From Ryuthela nishihirai (lineage: Eukaryota; Arthropoda; Arachnida; Araneae; Heptathelidae), in assembly GCA_038380435.1 (NCBI GenBank), contig JAWZYU010000010.1, positions 42,690,135-42,754,134 of the forward strand: a DNA stretch of 64,000 nt. The letters are read 5' to 3'. Positions within the stretch are counted from its first letter, which is position 1; each line of letters begins with the position of its first letter. The position numbers and the translations under genes are program-made. The notes beneath the pieces were generated by a model. The model was not told the DNA's origin and did not search any database. It saw only the letters and a list, made by a program, of their open reading frames with translations. This document shows, in pieces, positions 10,849 through 23,900 of the stretch.

Positions 10849-11931
10849 TACTTACTGTGCTCACCTGTAATATTTGATATTTTTGAAACCGCTCCTTAAG
10901 TTTAAATATTTGCACAATGTGAAGTTTACCAGAAACATAACGATTACATTGAATGAAATTTTACTATGAAAAAAATTATTGCCAGTGTTGTACTAGTGTA
11001 ATTCAGTGGAGTGCATTAGGACTGATACTTTTTATCATGACAAGCCAAATGCATATCTTTAGTAAATCTGAATTAGGTAAATTACTTGAATTCATGTGTA
11101 TCTGCACTGGAGCTGATCTAAAAAAAAGTAGTATTTGCAGAATTCTATTCAGGAGCACTCCTTGGCAATCAGAAGTTTAAAGGAATTAAATTTTTTTATC
11201 ATTAATTGTTTCAGAGCAATTAAAATGCTAAAAACTTTTAAATTCCATTCCTAAATATAATTTGTTCATTGGTTGAAAACAGTAAGATGTACCCATATGG
11301 AATAAGGTTTGAAACATGAATTACAGTTTCCCCTCAATTTTCCTGATTTTGAATTTTCTGGAGAAAATTTTAGATAATCAAAATTCCACAATACCATCAT
11401 TTTCTGAATGCTGACCATAGTATCTTTATTTACTGATGTAGTTTCTGTATTTTTACATATTCTACTGCATACATTACTTATAAGTAATGTGTGCATTGTA
11501 TGTACACTACCTATTATATTAATCATGTTTACTATGGGTAATATTTCATTAAATCTTCATTCAGAAAATTTGGACAACCCTTCCCCCTTATTAGTCTGTG
11601 GAATCTAGGGTCTACTGTAGATCCATGAAAATTTTCATTTCTATTCTATTCAAAGAAATTAAAAGAAATCACTAATTTAAATTTTTATGTTTTTTGTTGT
11701 GTGTGTGTGTTGAAGTGGTAATCAAAAAGGTGGTAAGATGATATTGCCCTATGCACCAAAGTCATTAGATTTAGTGCTTAGAATATTTCCTAAATTTATT
11801 ATTAGTGAACTGTCAAGTAATACAATCAACAGCATAATTCTTTTATTTTTTTAATATCATTTCCAATAGTCATAAGTTATTCATTATCTAAATGTTATCA
11901 AAATGTTAAAAACTGCATTTTTCTGATGTAG
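10849..11931. other. AT-rich stretch upstream of first visible DENND1 exon
   Basis: No coding exon with good splice sites and no repeat family was recognised. It ends at the acceptor of the exon at 11932. Confidence 0.45.
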
Positions 11932-11996
11932 GGAGAATCCAGCTCATATATTTGAATGCTTTTGTGAAGTGGTTATTCCAAATAATGAGAAAGAAG
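11932..11996 (+). CDS. DENND1: DENND1 exon: start of uDENN
   Basis: This is the first exon visible. The acceptor is gatgtag and the donor is gtaagt. The first base completes a codon from a missing upstream exon. The rest reads ENPAHIFECFCEVVIPNNEKE plus one base carried to the next exon. It corresponds to the N-terminal strand of the uDENN domain, just after the MGSR-type start of the family. The start codon must lie further upstream, probably outside the window. Confidence 0.9.
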
Positions 11997-14900
11997 GTAA
12001 GTCTACTTATTTGAGTTAACAAACTGTATTTGACATGGATCAATACTAAATATATGTCAGAGCATGTATTATATTCCTTAAACTTTATCATGTGTAATTG
12101 AATAAATTTGAAATTTTGTTCATAATATTTTAATACAAATACAGTAGTAATAGCAAAAAAGTATTTTATTCTTCTGATAATCCTCTCTGGGAGCACTATC
12201 CCATAGTTAACTACAGTTAAAAAAATAACTGTGGTAACTTTATTTTCACTTTTTATTTGTGTGTGTGTGTATTCTGTTTGATACAATTTATATAAAATAA
12301 TTTGTTTAATAAATATACTCTTTTATTTTTAGGAGCATGGATACTTCAAAAATATCCACATGACTTTAATGATGAGGTACTGTTTATTTCATTTGATTAA
12401 AATTATGAATTCTATAGTTGCTGATTTATTGCTCAAAAGATATAATAAGAATTTTTAATCCTTAGTATTTGTAACATAATATAGTTTCATAATTTGCATT
12501 ATTTATCTTTAATAATGTAATTTCTATATTTATATGTTATGATTTTAATGACAAATACTAGTATTAAATATTCAGTTGTAGTCAGTGGTGAAAGTAGGCC
12601 AGTACACAACGGTACGCCACACTGGCAAGAAATTATCTGACGGTATGGCATACCAGTAAGACATTTTACAGCAGTGGTGCAGTTAATGATTTCTTTTACA
12701 CTTTAATGCTCTTACAACTAAGCATTTCATTGAAAAATAGTGGATTCTTCCTTTTAAGAAGAAATCTTGGATTTTTGATTACACTATTACAGCTTAAGCT
12801 TTAGATACCAAGCTGTTTGAAAATTACACACTGAGGTTCCATTTTTAATGACAGAGAGTGCCATGAGGGAGTAAGTAGTGCTTTCTCTCTTTGAACAATT
12901 AGTTAGAAGACTGGGTAAAGAGAGCAGAACTAGGCAGACAAAGGTGACTATGACCAAAGCCATCTCTCAGGGAGTCGTTAGGAGAATACTCATTCACATT
13001 CACTGTACCTGTCTGGGTCTGGTCTTAATTACAACCAGAAGCAGAGCTAGAGAAACAGATTTATGGTTTTCAGATTCTTATTTTAAAACTTGCACTCATT
13101 CTGTTGTGAGATGTATATATTCATGTTTTCAACTTTTGTCTTCTAAATATATTTTTTGGGAAATAATTTTATATTCTACTGAATTGAAAATTCTAACATT
13201 TCTAAGAATCACAGATGGCAATTTAATGGGGGGGGGGGGGATTAAAATTTGATATTTTTTTCTAATATCAATTCATGAAAAATTAAAAAAAAACTATTTA
13301 TGAAAAAATTAACTAACATTACGATACTGGAGTAGCATAATGTAGAATCTAATACACATTCTTTGTATTTTATTGTCCCACAGAAGTTCGCATTTAAAAA
13401 GTATTGCAAAAAATTTATACTTTTGAGTAGATGTTGTGGTTGTATGTGGGCAGTAGAAAGAACAAGTAAATGATATCTTTATACTAGATTAGTAGAGCAT
13501 CAGTTACTCTGAAAAAAGTGGGTAAATTGGATAACCAAAACAACTTTAAAAAATATTGCCTTATATTTAAGTGAAAGCTTTTAATAACACACTCTACAGC
13601 TTACATGATAAGGTCAACTTTTGACTGATTCAAGCTGAAATAGTATACCTTTCATCTGACTGCCCCACAACTTTAATGATCGACAGGGGGAACGGATTCG
13701 AAAGAGAGAGGGGGGGGGGGGGAACTGCCTGTTAAAACAATGTGACTCACAGAAAAATCTTTTTGTTACTGGAAAATGTCACTATTTTCCTACTGCATTT
13801 TGGATGTGAGAATGCTATCATTTTGTATCTATTGTTGGGGATATTGTAGAGGTGAAATTTCTGTACCTTGTGTAATCTTTGATTGTACTTAATTAATTTT
13901 TAAGTTACTCTTAATCTCTGATATATGTTATTCTAAAAAAAGCTTAAATTTGTCATCTGGGTTTAGAATATGCAAGTTAAGTGATGAAATTTAAAATATA
14001 AGTGAAAAGTTTATTTTTCTTTCTAAAAAAATGCTTCTAATTTTAAGAACTAAAATCATTGTTGAAACATCATACTAGATAACCCTTGTTTTAATACATC
14101 TTATTATTAGTTTTTGTGTTCCAATAAAGCACTAATCTGCAAATACAACAGAATCAGCACTATTTAGGTACATTAATATTTATTTCACATTAAAACCTAT
14201 TAGCAGAAAACATAGCTATGCTTTGAAGTGTGTCGGTAAGAAATCAAATCTACTTTCACCTCTGGTTGTGATATCATTGACATTTTTAACCCTTTCCAGC
14301 TCCAGCTATTTTTTCACTGATCAGGCAAAAAAAAAATAATTTTAGAACTTTTTTCACAAAATTACTAATGAAAAGAATTATAGCATGTTATATGTCAAAT
14401 TAATCAGCATTTAATTCAGGATTTTCTGAAAATAAAATATTTAACGAAAAAGATGACAAGTTTTATCTTAATAGGACTTTTTTAGAATCATGTAGTAAAA
14501 AAAATGCATCTGGCAACACAAATAAAAATTTATTTAAAAAACACTAATAGATAGAACTGATTATAATGTACATGAATAAAAAGGCTATTTATTTCTGAAT
14601 AACAAAAAAATTTTTTCTTTTAAAGTAAACATTTCTTCCTTTTTGTTATTTTTTTCTCCATATCATATTTTGAGAAAAGTCCAGGCTTGTTGCAGAGTCC
14701 AATAAACAAGTCAACTTTAGAATATTTTAATAAATAACTAATCAACAGAAATAGGTCATGTTATATACCAAATTAAAGAGAATTTAATTCTGAATTTTAA
14801 TGAAGTAAAAAAAAATGAACTTTGTAACATATTAATTTTAATAACACTTTTTATAGTGATATACCAAAAAAAGGTACATATTTCATAATTACTTCCAAAA

Positions 14901-17900
14901 TCTTCCATTTTTTAAAAATAGCAGTTTTTTGTTAATTATCAAAAGAGTTTAGAATTTTAAGGAAAAATGTGTTGATAATAGTTCAAATAAAACTTATGAG
15001 CTTAAATCAGGTGATGTTTCAATACAGGGTAACATTAACAACAAATCGGCAATACCGTATAGCACTTCTAAAATATGGCAATCAGATGGCTTTAAATAAA
15101 TAAAATAAATACCCCCTCAAGCAGCTGCTTGCCACAGAGGTCTGACAGGAGCCTGTCAGTTTATATGCCAGAGTAGAAGGTCTGTGAGGATGGCAGGACC
15201 TCAGCAGAAAAACGACACACACATCCATGCCTAATCCGGGGCTCGAACCCAGGTCCCTTAGATCAGTAGCCAAGAGTGCTAACCACTCGGCCACGGGATG
15301 GGCTTTATCAAATTATATTTATACTGTAGTTTAATCAAATGTTATCAAATGAAAAAAAGGAAATGTTATTTTTCAAGCTTGAATTGCATATTTTTAAAAG
15401 ATATATGTAAGATAATTTTCAAATGGCAATTTAAAAAGAAATCGAAGTTTTTCATATGTTATACAAAAAATGTCTATAGATGTCGACCCTGCTGGAAGGG
15501 CTAAGAATTATTTTAACACCAAAGAAAACCAATGTCAAGAGTTCAGCTTCTTTTAAATAGCTGTCAGCAGCTCAATTGAATTATTGCTTTTGATTTTTAA
15601 TTGTATTATTAGGGAATTGTTAAAGTTTATGACTTTTAATTTTAGTTCTTGAACTTGACCTCTAGCAGTTTTAAGTTTCATTTACCCTTAATGTGGAAGC
15701 ATTTTAGAGAATCAATTCATTTATGTAGAATTTCTAAGATGGGTTTAATCTGTATACTATGTGAAAGATAAAAGCTCCTACAAACTCTTGCTCTTAGATT
15801 TTGCAATGCCTAAAGTAGTATTTTAGATAAATGCACAAAGCATTCTCTTAACATTTGCATATCTGTATGCCTGTCAATCCTAAAGACATTACACAGTTAA
15901 GTATGGATGAAAAATAGAATGTATCACTGCAGAATAATAGAGGAAAAGTGCAAAATTTTGAGAACTTTGGGGAACATGTAAGAAAGAGAGTAAAAATAGA
16001 AGCATTTGAAAATTCAGAGGAGATTTGCATTTTCTAGACTTTTATCAGCAAACAGCCAGTTATTGACTAAGTGACTCTTACTGTACCAGATTCAATAAAA
16101 GTACCATGGCATGTGACTTGAACATCACAAGGTAACTGGCATCTATTGATTTTAAAGTTAAAATTTTTAAATAAATTTGTTGCTGTTATTAATGTTAAGG
16201 TGGCCTCACAACGATTGGATTTTTAACAATTCATCATTCAAGTTGTTAAATAAATTAAAAAAAAATAATATAAAGACTAAATGGATGATAATACATTCTC
16301 CAATGTTTAAATCAGATAATAATTTTTTCATTAAAGCTCATAGAATAAATTATCCTGAGTTGGGAATATTTGATATTGCATGTGTTAAATCAAGGAGAAC
16401 TTTTGGTGATCTATATCAGATTTGAATCACATAACCTCTGGCTATGTGCTAACTAATTGATCATTGAGTTAATTGAATCAGCTTTGAGTTACTGTAACTT
16501 TTCATGCTTAAAACTGGCTGTTGTGAAATCCAGTGATGTTGTTTATCTCTTTTAGGCAAGAGAAGGTGACTTTAGGCATGTATTTTGATCATATTGGGTG
16601 ATGTTTGATGTCACTTATGATTGATGAAGCTCTGAAGTTAGAGCAGCTAGCATAAAACCTGTGAACTGCAAGATCCACTGTAGTTATAAAAAAAGAAATG
16701 CTAAAAAGTTCTTAGTGCAGTATATGTTAAAACTGAGCTGGATCTTAGTGGATTTCAGTTGAGATACCTTTTTTTGTATCTAGGAAGTAGGCTTTCTCTT
16801 AACAAAATAAAGGGATATCAATAATTCTCTAGTGGGGTTTTTAACCCCACTAGAGAATATATAATAATTGACAAGTTGCTAAAAAAAACATTGATGACCA
16901 AATTATTATTTTTTCCAGCAGGAAAAACAAGTAAACTTTAGAACATATTCTAAATTAACTAACAAATAGATCATATAAGACCCTTAGAATAGCCATAATA
17001 TATGAGACAAAATCAAGTTTTGAAAAAAAAAGGGGTTTAAAATGTTTCGATCTTGTTCCTGTTATTTCTCTACAGAATGTATTTTTTAGGTTTGAAATAT
17101 AGAGGATTTGTTACATTTTAAATGTTAGTCATAAAAATACATAATTATACAAGTATCATGTATAAACACCACCAACTGTTATACAACTGCTTATAACCTA
17201 TGCTAAATTACATCGATCACTGCAACATAGTGCAATGAATATGAGGAATATTGGTGAACCCTGCTCTATGGTGCTGATTGACTAATAAGGCAGGCATTCC
17301 ATGTTCACCCTCTTAAGATGCACTGGCTTATATGGCATTGCTATTCTCACCACAACTCACATTTTTTGCAGTGGAATATAGTCAAAATTTGTATTTGTTT
17401 CAAGGGCAATACATACTGAAAAAAAAAACATTTACATTGACTCAAATTCAGTGACCCACTCAAGTTAATACTCATCTGTGGGATAATAATTCTAATATTT
17501 TGATTGTTTAATGTGACTGCATTTAAAAATGGAAATTTTGCATTATAAATAGAGTTGTCCTCAGTTTTAAGTATTTATAATTATCTACGATAAACATAAA
17601 AGCATTTTCACCTACTTTCTTTCAAGATGTATCAACTTGTCATATTCACAGTGGTGAGAAAAAGTTGAGCTATATTTCCAAAAAAAAAACATTTTTTTTT
17701 GTGATTTGCAACTTATAGGACAGAGAAGAATCCTAAAAGCTACTCCTAGCTTTTAGTATGAGAAGGCCTGTAAAAGCTACTCCTAGCTTTTACAGGCCTT
17801 CTCATACAAGGACATACCCTACTAAGACAAAAGTCACTACTGACCACAGCCTCAGAGCTAACAGAGTACACAAATTTTGCCTTTCTGGAATAGTCACTAG

Positions 17901-20900
17901 CTGCCTAACCACTACACCTAGCCACTATGCCAGTTAAGGCTAAATTAATTAAATTAATAAAATAATTTAATTACAAATAATAAACGAATGTAAAACTGAA
18001 AGAAAAAAACTATATATATATTCAATTCTGAAAAAAAAAAATGTCTCCTCTCTTTTGACACTTTAACTCTTTTAATACCATATTGACCCAAACTGCAGGT
18101 AGGAAGTAGTGAAGAGGAGGAATAGCATTGATTGGATTAGTCAATTTAAAATATTTGCTGTTTTGGGCTTGTATGGTAGTGAAAGGATTAAATGATAAAA
18201 ATAGAAATTGTGAGTTCATTGTTTCTAATCAATGCAGCAGAAAAGATGACTCACTATTAAAGATTTTATAATGCCATCAGAATTGCAACAAGGAGATAAT
18301 TCTTGCTTATTTTAATATCAAGTAATGAACTTTATTGTAAGCTATTATTATGATCATTTACACCATCCAAATGATTCTACCTGGTGAAGGGCATGTAATA
18401 GTCATGAAGTATTCATCATCATCCCCAAGCAGCCATGGGCTACAGAGGTCCAACCAGATTTTGGAATTTAGTTCTCCAAGCATATCTGTCTTGAGCTATA
18501 TCTGCTGCATCTGGCCACTGTGCACCAATTTTAACAAGGTCCTGTTTGACATTATTGCACACCCCATCCTAGGTCTCCCCCTCTTTCTGATCTCTTTAGG
18601 CACATTGTTCATAACCCTATTTGCTAATCTATAATTATGCATATGGGCAACATAGCCAAACCAACGCAATGTCCCTGCACAATATGCTACTCAAAGGAGG
18701 TTGCCAACTCCTTTTCCTAACCTCATTGTTACTTACAAAGTTGAACTACCCAAAGCCCAAGATACTGCATAAGCATCTAGGATCAAAAGCATCAAGTTTC
18801 CTGTTATCTTCTTTTCAAAGGTCCAAGTTTCACTACCATAACTAACTCTAGAAAGAATCAAACTATTGTACGGTCTAATTTTAATCTTTAGGTGTATGCG
18901 CCTATTTCTCCATACTCTCCATAGATTCTTAAAAGTCCCAGCAGCAATCCCTATTTGCCTGTTAATCTCATGTTGCATGTCACCAGTATCTATTACATAG
19001 CTCCCAAGATAATTAAACTGAGAGACCTACTCAAGAGTGGAACTAATTTGGATTAACTGAACCACAGCCTGCCTGACCAATTTTCATTACTTTAGTTTTC
19101 TATCTGTTTATCATCAAACCTATGCTATTACCAGTCTAATCAATAGTTCTAATGAAAGAGCTCATCTCATCAACATCATTTGCCCAAAAGGGCTAAATCA
19201 TCAGCATAATCTAAATCAGAAATTTTCAGATCTCCAGACCATAATCTTTCCCTTGCAGTGAATTTTGCATAACATAATCAATAACCAACAACCCTAACAA
19301 TAACCCTACATAACAACAGATAGCATTCAAGTCTTTAATGCTTGTCTTGAAATTTAGCTGTAAGAAGCCTTTCATTAATGCACTCATATTCTAAAAGAGC
19401 ATCACTAGGATGTCTGCTGAAAAGCAAACCTATGCCTTGGAGATGCTTTTTATCTTCCCTCCCTGAAAAGCGAAATTTAAGATTATTTTTAAAAATCTGT
19501 CCATCTGGTCTATTTCAAGCTGAGAATATCTAAATTATAATGGTGGAATTCTTGTGTGAGAATGTCAAGAGAATAATTTCTGTGCAGTCCTCACATTCCA
19601 ACTACCTATGGAGAGAAAATGGTTAGTGGGATGTTTAAAGAAACTATGTTTATTGAGAGAGGGAATGCCGACAATATCAAATAGCCCCCTAATCAGAAAG
19701 TATGGGACAAAAACCCATTCCTCCACCACTGAAGGCTTGAAGCCTTACTTACCCACTGGTACTTATCCACTGGTAGTCCCTACACTGGAAGACTTCTTCC
19801 AATGTGGGATTTGATGATGCTCATAGAAGCAAGAGTTCAGATACCTGTGATGGACTCTGCTCTGGATTATCCACAGCGGATAAAACTTATCTTTGAATCT
19901 ATTCTCTTGGGACTGTCAACCCACAAACAAATAGAAAACACAGTGAAAGATTTTTCCCTCAACAGAAGCTCACCAGTGCAGCAAATTCAGGATCCATAAT
20001 CAAGCTCAGAGCCATTATTCCATTCATGTTGATATATATAGTCGGCACCAGCATCCTGTGTGGTGACCACTCCTCAACAAGGTGGAAAAAAAAAGTAGCC
20101 ATAGTTGTCCAGATCAGTAGGCCATGCTGATCTGGCATCCCTTCCTTTTCCTTCACTTCCACAAGAGAGTATTTCTTTTGAAAGTTAATAATGGGCTGCA
20201 CCATGAGAATGAAAATTGGTCAGGCAGGTTGTGATTCAGTTAACCTGAATGGTTGCAGTCTTGAGCAGGTGTCACAGTTTAATTATCTTGGGAGCTACGT
20301 AACTGATACTGGTGATGTGCGGCATGAGATTAACAGACGAATAGGTATTGCTGCCGGGACTTTTAAGAATCTATGGAGATTGTGGAGAAATAGGCGTATA
20401 CACCTAAAGACTAAAATTAGACTGTATAATAGTTTGGTTCTTTCTAGGGTTAGTTATGGTAGTGAAACTTGGACACTGTGTAAGCAAGATAACAGGAAAC
20501 TAGATGCTTTTGATTCTAGATGCTTACGCAGTATCTTGGGTATTAGGTGGTTTAACTTTGTAACTAATGATGAGGTTAGGCAAAGGAGTCTGCAACCTCC
20601 TTTAAGCAGCATATTGTGCAGAGAGAGACTCCGCTGGTTTGGCCATGTTGCCCGTATGGATAATTATAGATTGGCGAATAGGGTTATGAACAGTGTGCCT
20701 AGAGGCCTCAGAAGGAGGGGGAGACCTAGGATGCGGTGGGCAGACAATGTCAAATAGGACCTTGTTAGAATTGGTGTACAGTGGCCGGATGTAGCTCAAG
20801 ACAGATATGCTTGGAGAATTAAACTGCGCGGTCTGGTTGGACCTCCGTAGCCCATGGCTGCTTGAGGATGATGATGATGATGAGTAGTGTAATGCAGGGT

Positions 20901-23900
20901 ATTCCGTTTAAAACACAATCCAAAAAGCAGAGCTGTTAAAAATAATGAAAATAATAATATTGTGTAGTAGTAAAAATTTAATATTGGTATTAGGTTTCCC
21001 CTAAAAAAACAATATTGTGTTTTTAGCGAAAACCTAATAGCAATGCTAGTTTTCAGCATGATGGGCAGCCTCTCATACTGTGAACACAATAACTTTCTTT
21101 CAGGACTTCTTTGGTGAATGCACTGTTAGGAATGGCCTTTGGTTACTATGATTCCCAGACCTCACACTATTTGACTTCTTTCTGTGGGGATATTTTAAAA
21201 AAAAAAGTCTGTTGCAATAGCCCACAAAGCCTGAAGGAATTTAAACATAACATTGAACAGACTGTTTCTGGCATTGACAAACAAACTCTTTAAACAGTTT
21301 CAAGAAACATTAAAATGGTGGACACTTATCTTCAAGAAGAAGGTGGGCATTTTCTGCATCTGCTGTAATTATACTGAACTTGTTTATTATAATTGCATAA
21401 TTGACATATCATAATTACATATTGATATATCAAATTAATATGAACAGTGTTCTCGATCTTGCTTACATCATTTACTGATCTGTTCAAAATAGGTTGGGAT
21501 TTTATAGAGTCAATATCAATTCATGAAACAGTCATTTTACCCTAAACTAAGGGTAATGGACAAGCTGTTGTCCTTTTGCTTGCTAACTTTATCATCTTTA
21601 GTGTTAGTCTTCATTTTTAAGTAATCTTAGAGATAAGAAATGAGTACATAATTAAAAGGACCTTCTTGCTCAGAAATTAATGAAAAATAACTTAAAATTT
21701 TCTGTCATTGAGCAATAAAATTTTAAAGTTTATCCTTCAAACTATTTGCATATTAAAAGTTTTTCTCCTGAACATGCAAGTAGTTTGAAGGATAAACTTT
21801 AAAATTTTATTGCTCAATGACAGAGAATTTTAAGTTATTTTTAAGATAAGAAATGAAAGCACCAAAGTCATTATAAAATAAAATTTGTGGTATATATATA
21901 TGTAATCTAATCTGTCATTTAAAAATACTTATCTTAAAAGAGATAAAATGGTATAATATAAGACAACAATATGATTGTATTATATAATATTTTTAGATGT
22001 TTGCCTATGTTATTTAATATTAGATTGATGTTTGTCAAACAGTATTTTTTTTTTGCATTTCATTTGGATCAAAAATTTTGTGATTTTTTTTTTTAAAAAC
22101 TTCTTTTGGACTTTTTTAGGATTTTATTTCAAGTAGCTATTTTTTTTTGTATTTTAAATTTTTTTATAAAATTTATTTAGACACTTGAATTTGTAATTGA
22201 TAACTAAAGGTTATCAAACTGTCTGTTAATATCTTTAGTAAAGTAATGCAACAAGATATTAACAGATGTTCTAAAATACTTTATTCAGCATTCGTTTTAT
22301 TGATAACCTCTTCTGCACAATACATATTTTGAACAATGGTTTGCTTCACAGATTTTAATTTTTATTCAATGCTCTTTCACTTTAGAAAATTGGTTTCCAT
22401 TGGGCAGTTTTGTTTTTTTTTAGTACAAATCATTATAAACAGAGAAAGAATGAGGAAATCTTTCCTATTTGAGTATCCTTGAAATAATTTCCTTGTCTTT
22501 TGAAATATGACATATTTATGCATTGTTCACTGAGCATATTTATCTTTGTAGAAGAGGTGGAGTAACATTTTCTTTCATATATGGTAGAGCAAAGAATAGA
22601 AGAAAATATTTTTATCTGAACATGTAGCTGCTTTTATTTAAAATTTTTATTTTCAACTGGAAAATTACTAATTATATTAATTTGATTAACTGTATCTCAA
22701 GTGATAATATTTAATTTAATATTCATAATGCAATATTGGACAAAGTATTAGAAATTCCATTTGGATATCATGTAAAAAAATAAAAATAATGTTATTTACT
22801 GTGTCATCACCATAAGTCTTGCTAACAATTTAAATTCATTGTGGCATGAACATGAATTTTGTGTTTGAAAAGTAGCCAGTATAATTTTATGTATAATTTT
22901 ATTACTGTTTGGTAGCAATACAGTTGCCAGTTCTTTCAGTGATGAGCTTAGTAGATTTAATCTGTGTAGTAGTACCACTAAATTTTATAAAGATTTGAAA
23001 TCTAAAGACTATAGTGAAATTTAGATGATTCAAGTCTTCAAGTTCCCAAGATCACTTGTACACATATTACATGATGAACAATGATATTATCTTAAATATA
23101 ACTTTCACTCGCAGCATAGAAATATAGCATGTATTATGCAATACAGTCCCACTTATATTTTTTTCTATACCATATAACTGTTTTTAAAATACAACATCTC
23201 TCCTGGCAGTTTATTGGTAGTAGAATCATTATTCTCATAAATTTGGCCTCACATTTGGATTCTGTAAGCAATGCTAAAGTTTGTAGTCTTGAGCTCATTT
23301 GACCACATGATGTGTTTTCCATTGTACTATAGTTGCAGCAATGTTCATACTACTGGAGCTTTTTTTTTCTTCTTTTTTTAGCACAGGTAAGAGTTTAATA
23401 GAGAGAACAGTATTACCCAGATTTTTAAAGTTATAGTTTCCTGCTCTTGATTTGCACAAAGATGCAACATGGTTGCTATATATACAGTACTAGTACATTA
23501 CCAAACAAACTCTTGACATATTGTGACCAGATGATGAGTAAGCCCATCTGTCTGTACTTGGCAGGCTTGCAGCCTAGACTTGAAATTCACCTTCATAAAC
23601 AATGGAAAGCTGCTGGCTGAACCTGTAATTCCTGACTTTCACGAGTTTCTCTCTGTCTTCAATATGCTAACAGACTTACACTAAGCAATGTGCTATCTTA
23701 ATCTGTTCAATAGACTTCAGCAGTAGATTCCACATCTGCCAAAAATGCACATATATATCACTTAGTCTCACTCTAAAGGGATGGGGATTGGCTCATTTTG
23801 TAATGTGCCAGTTTGTAATCTGTAGTTCCCAGATTTTAGCCCCAAATGCTCCAGCATTGTGCCTCTGCTAACTCTCACCCTGCTGTGAGTAGGAAAGGGG

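Noticed and set aside
1..11931. Missing first DENND1 exon
   Set aside because: I looked for an ATG exon ending in AG before a GT donor that would encode the short MGSR-type start and found none that was convincing; it may lie upstream of the window.
11906..12286. 126-codon - strand frame overlapping the first visible exon
   Set aside because: Antisense to DENND1 coding and intron sequence; composition is AT-driven and no family is recognised.
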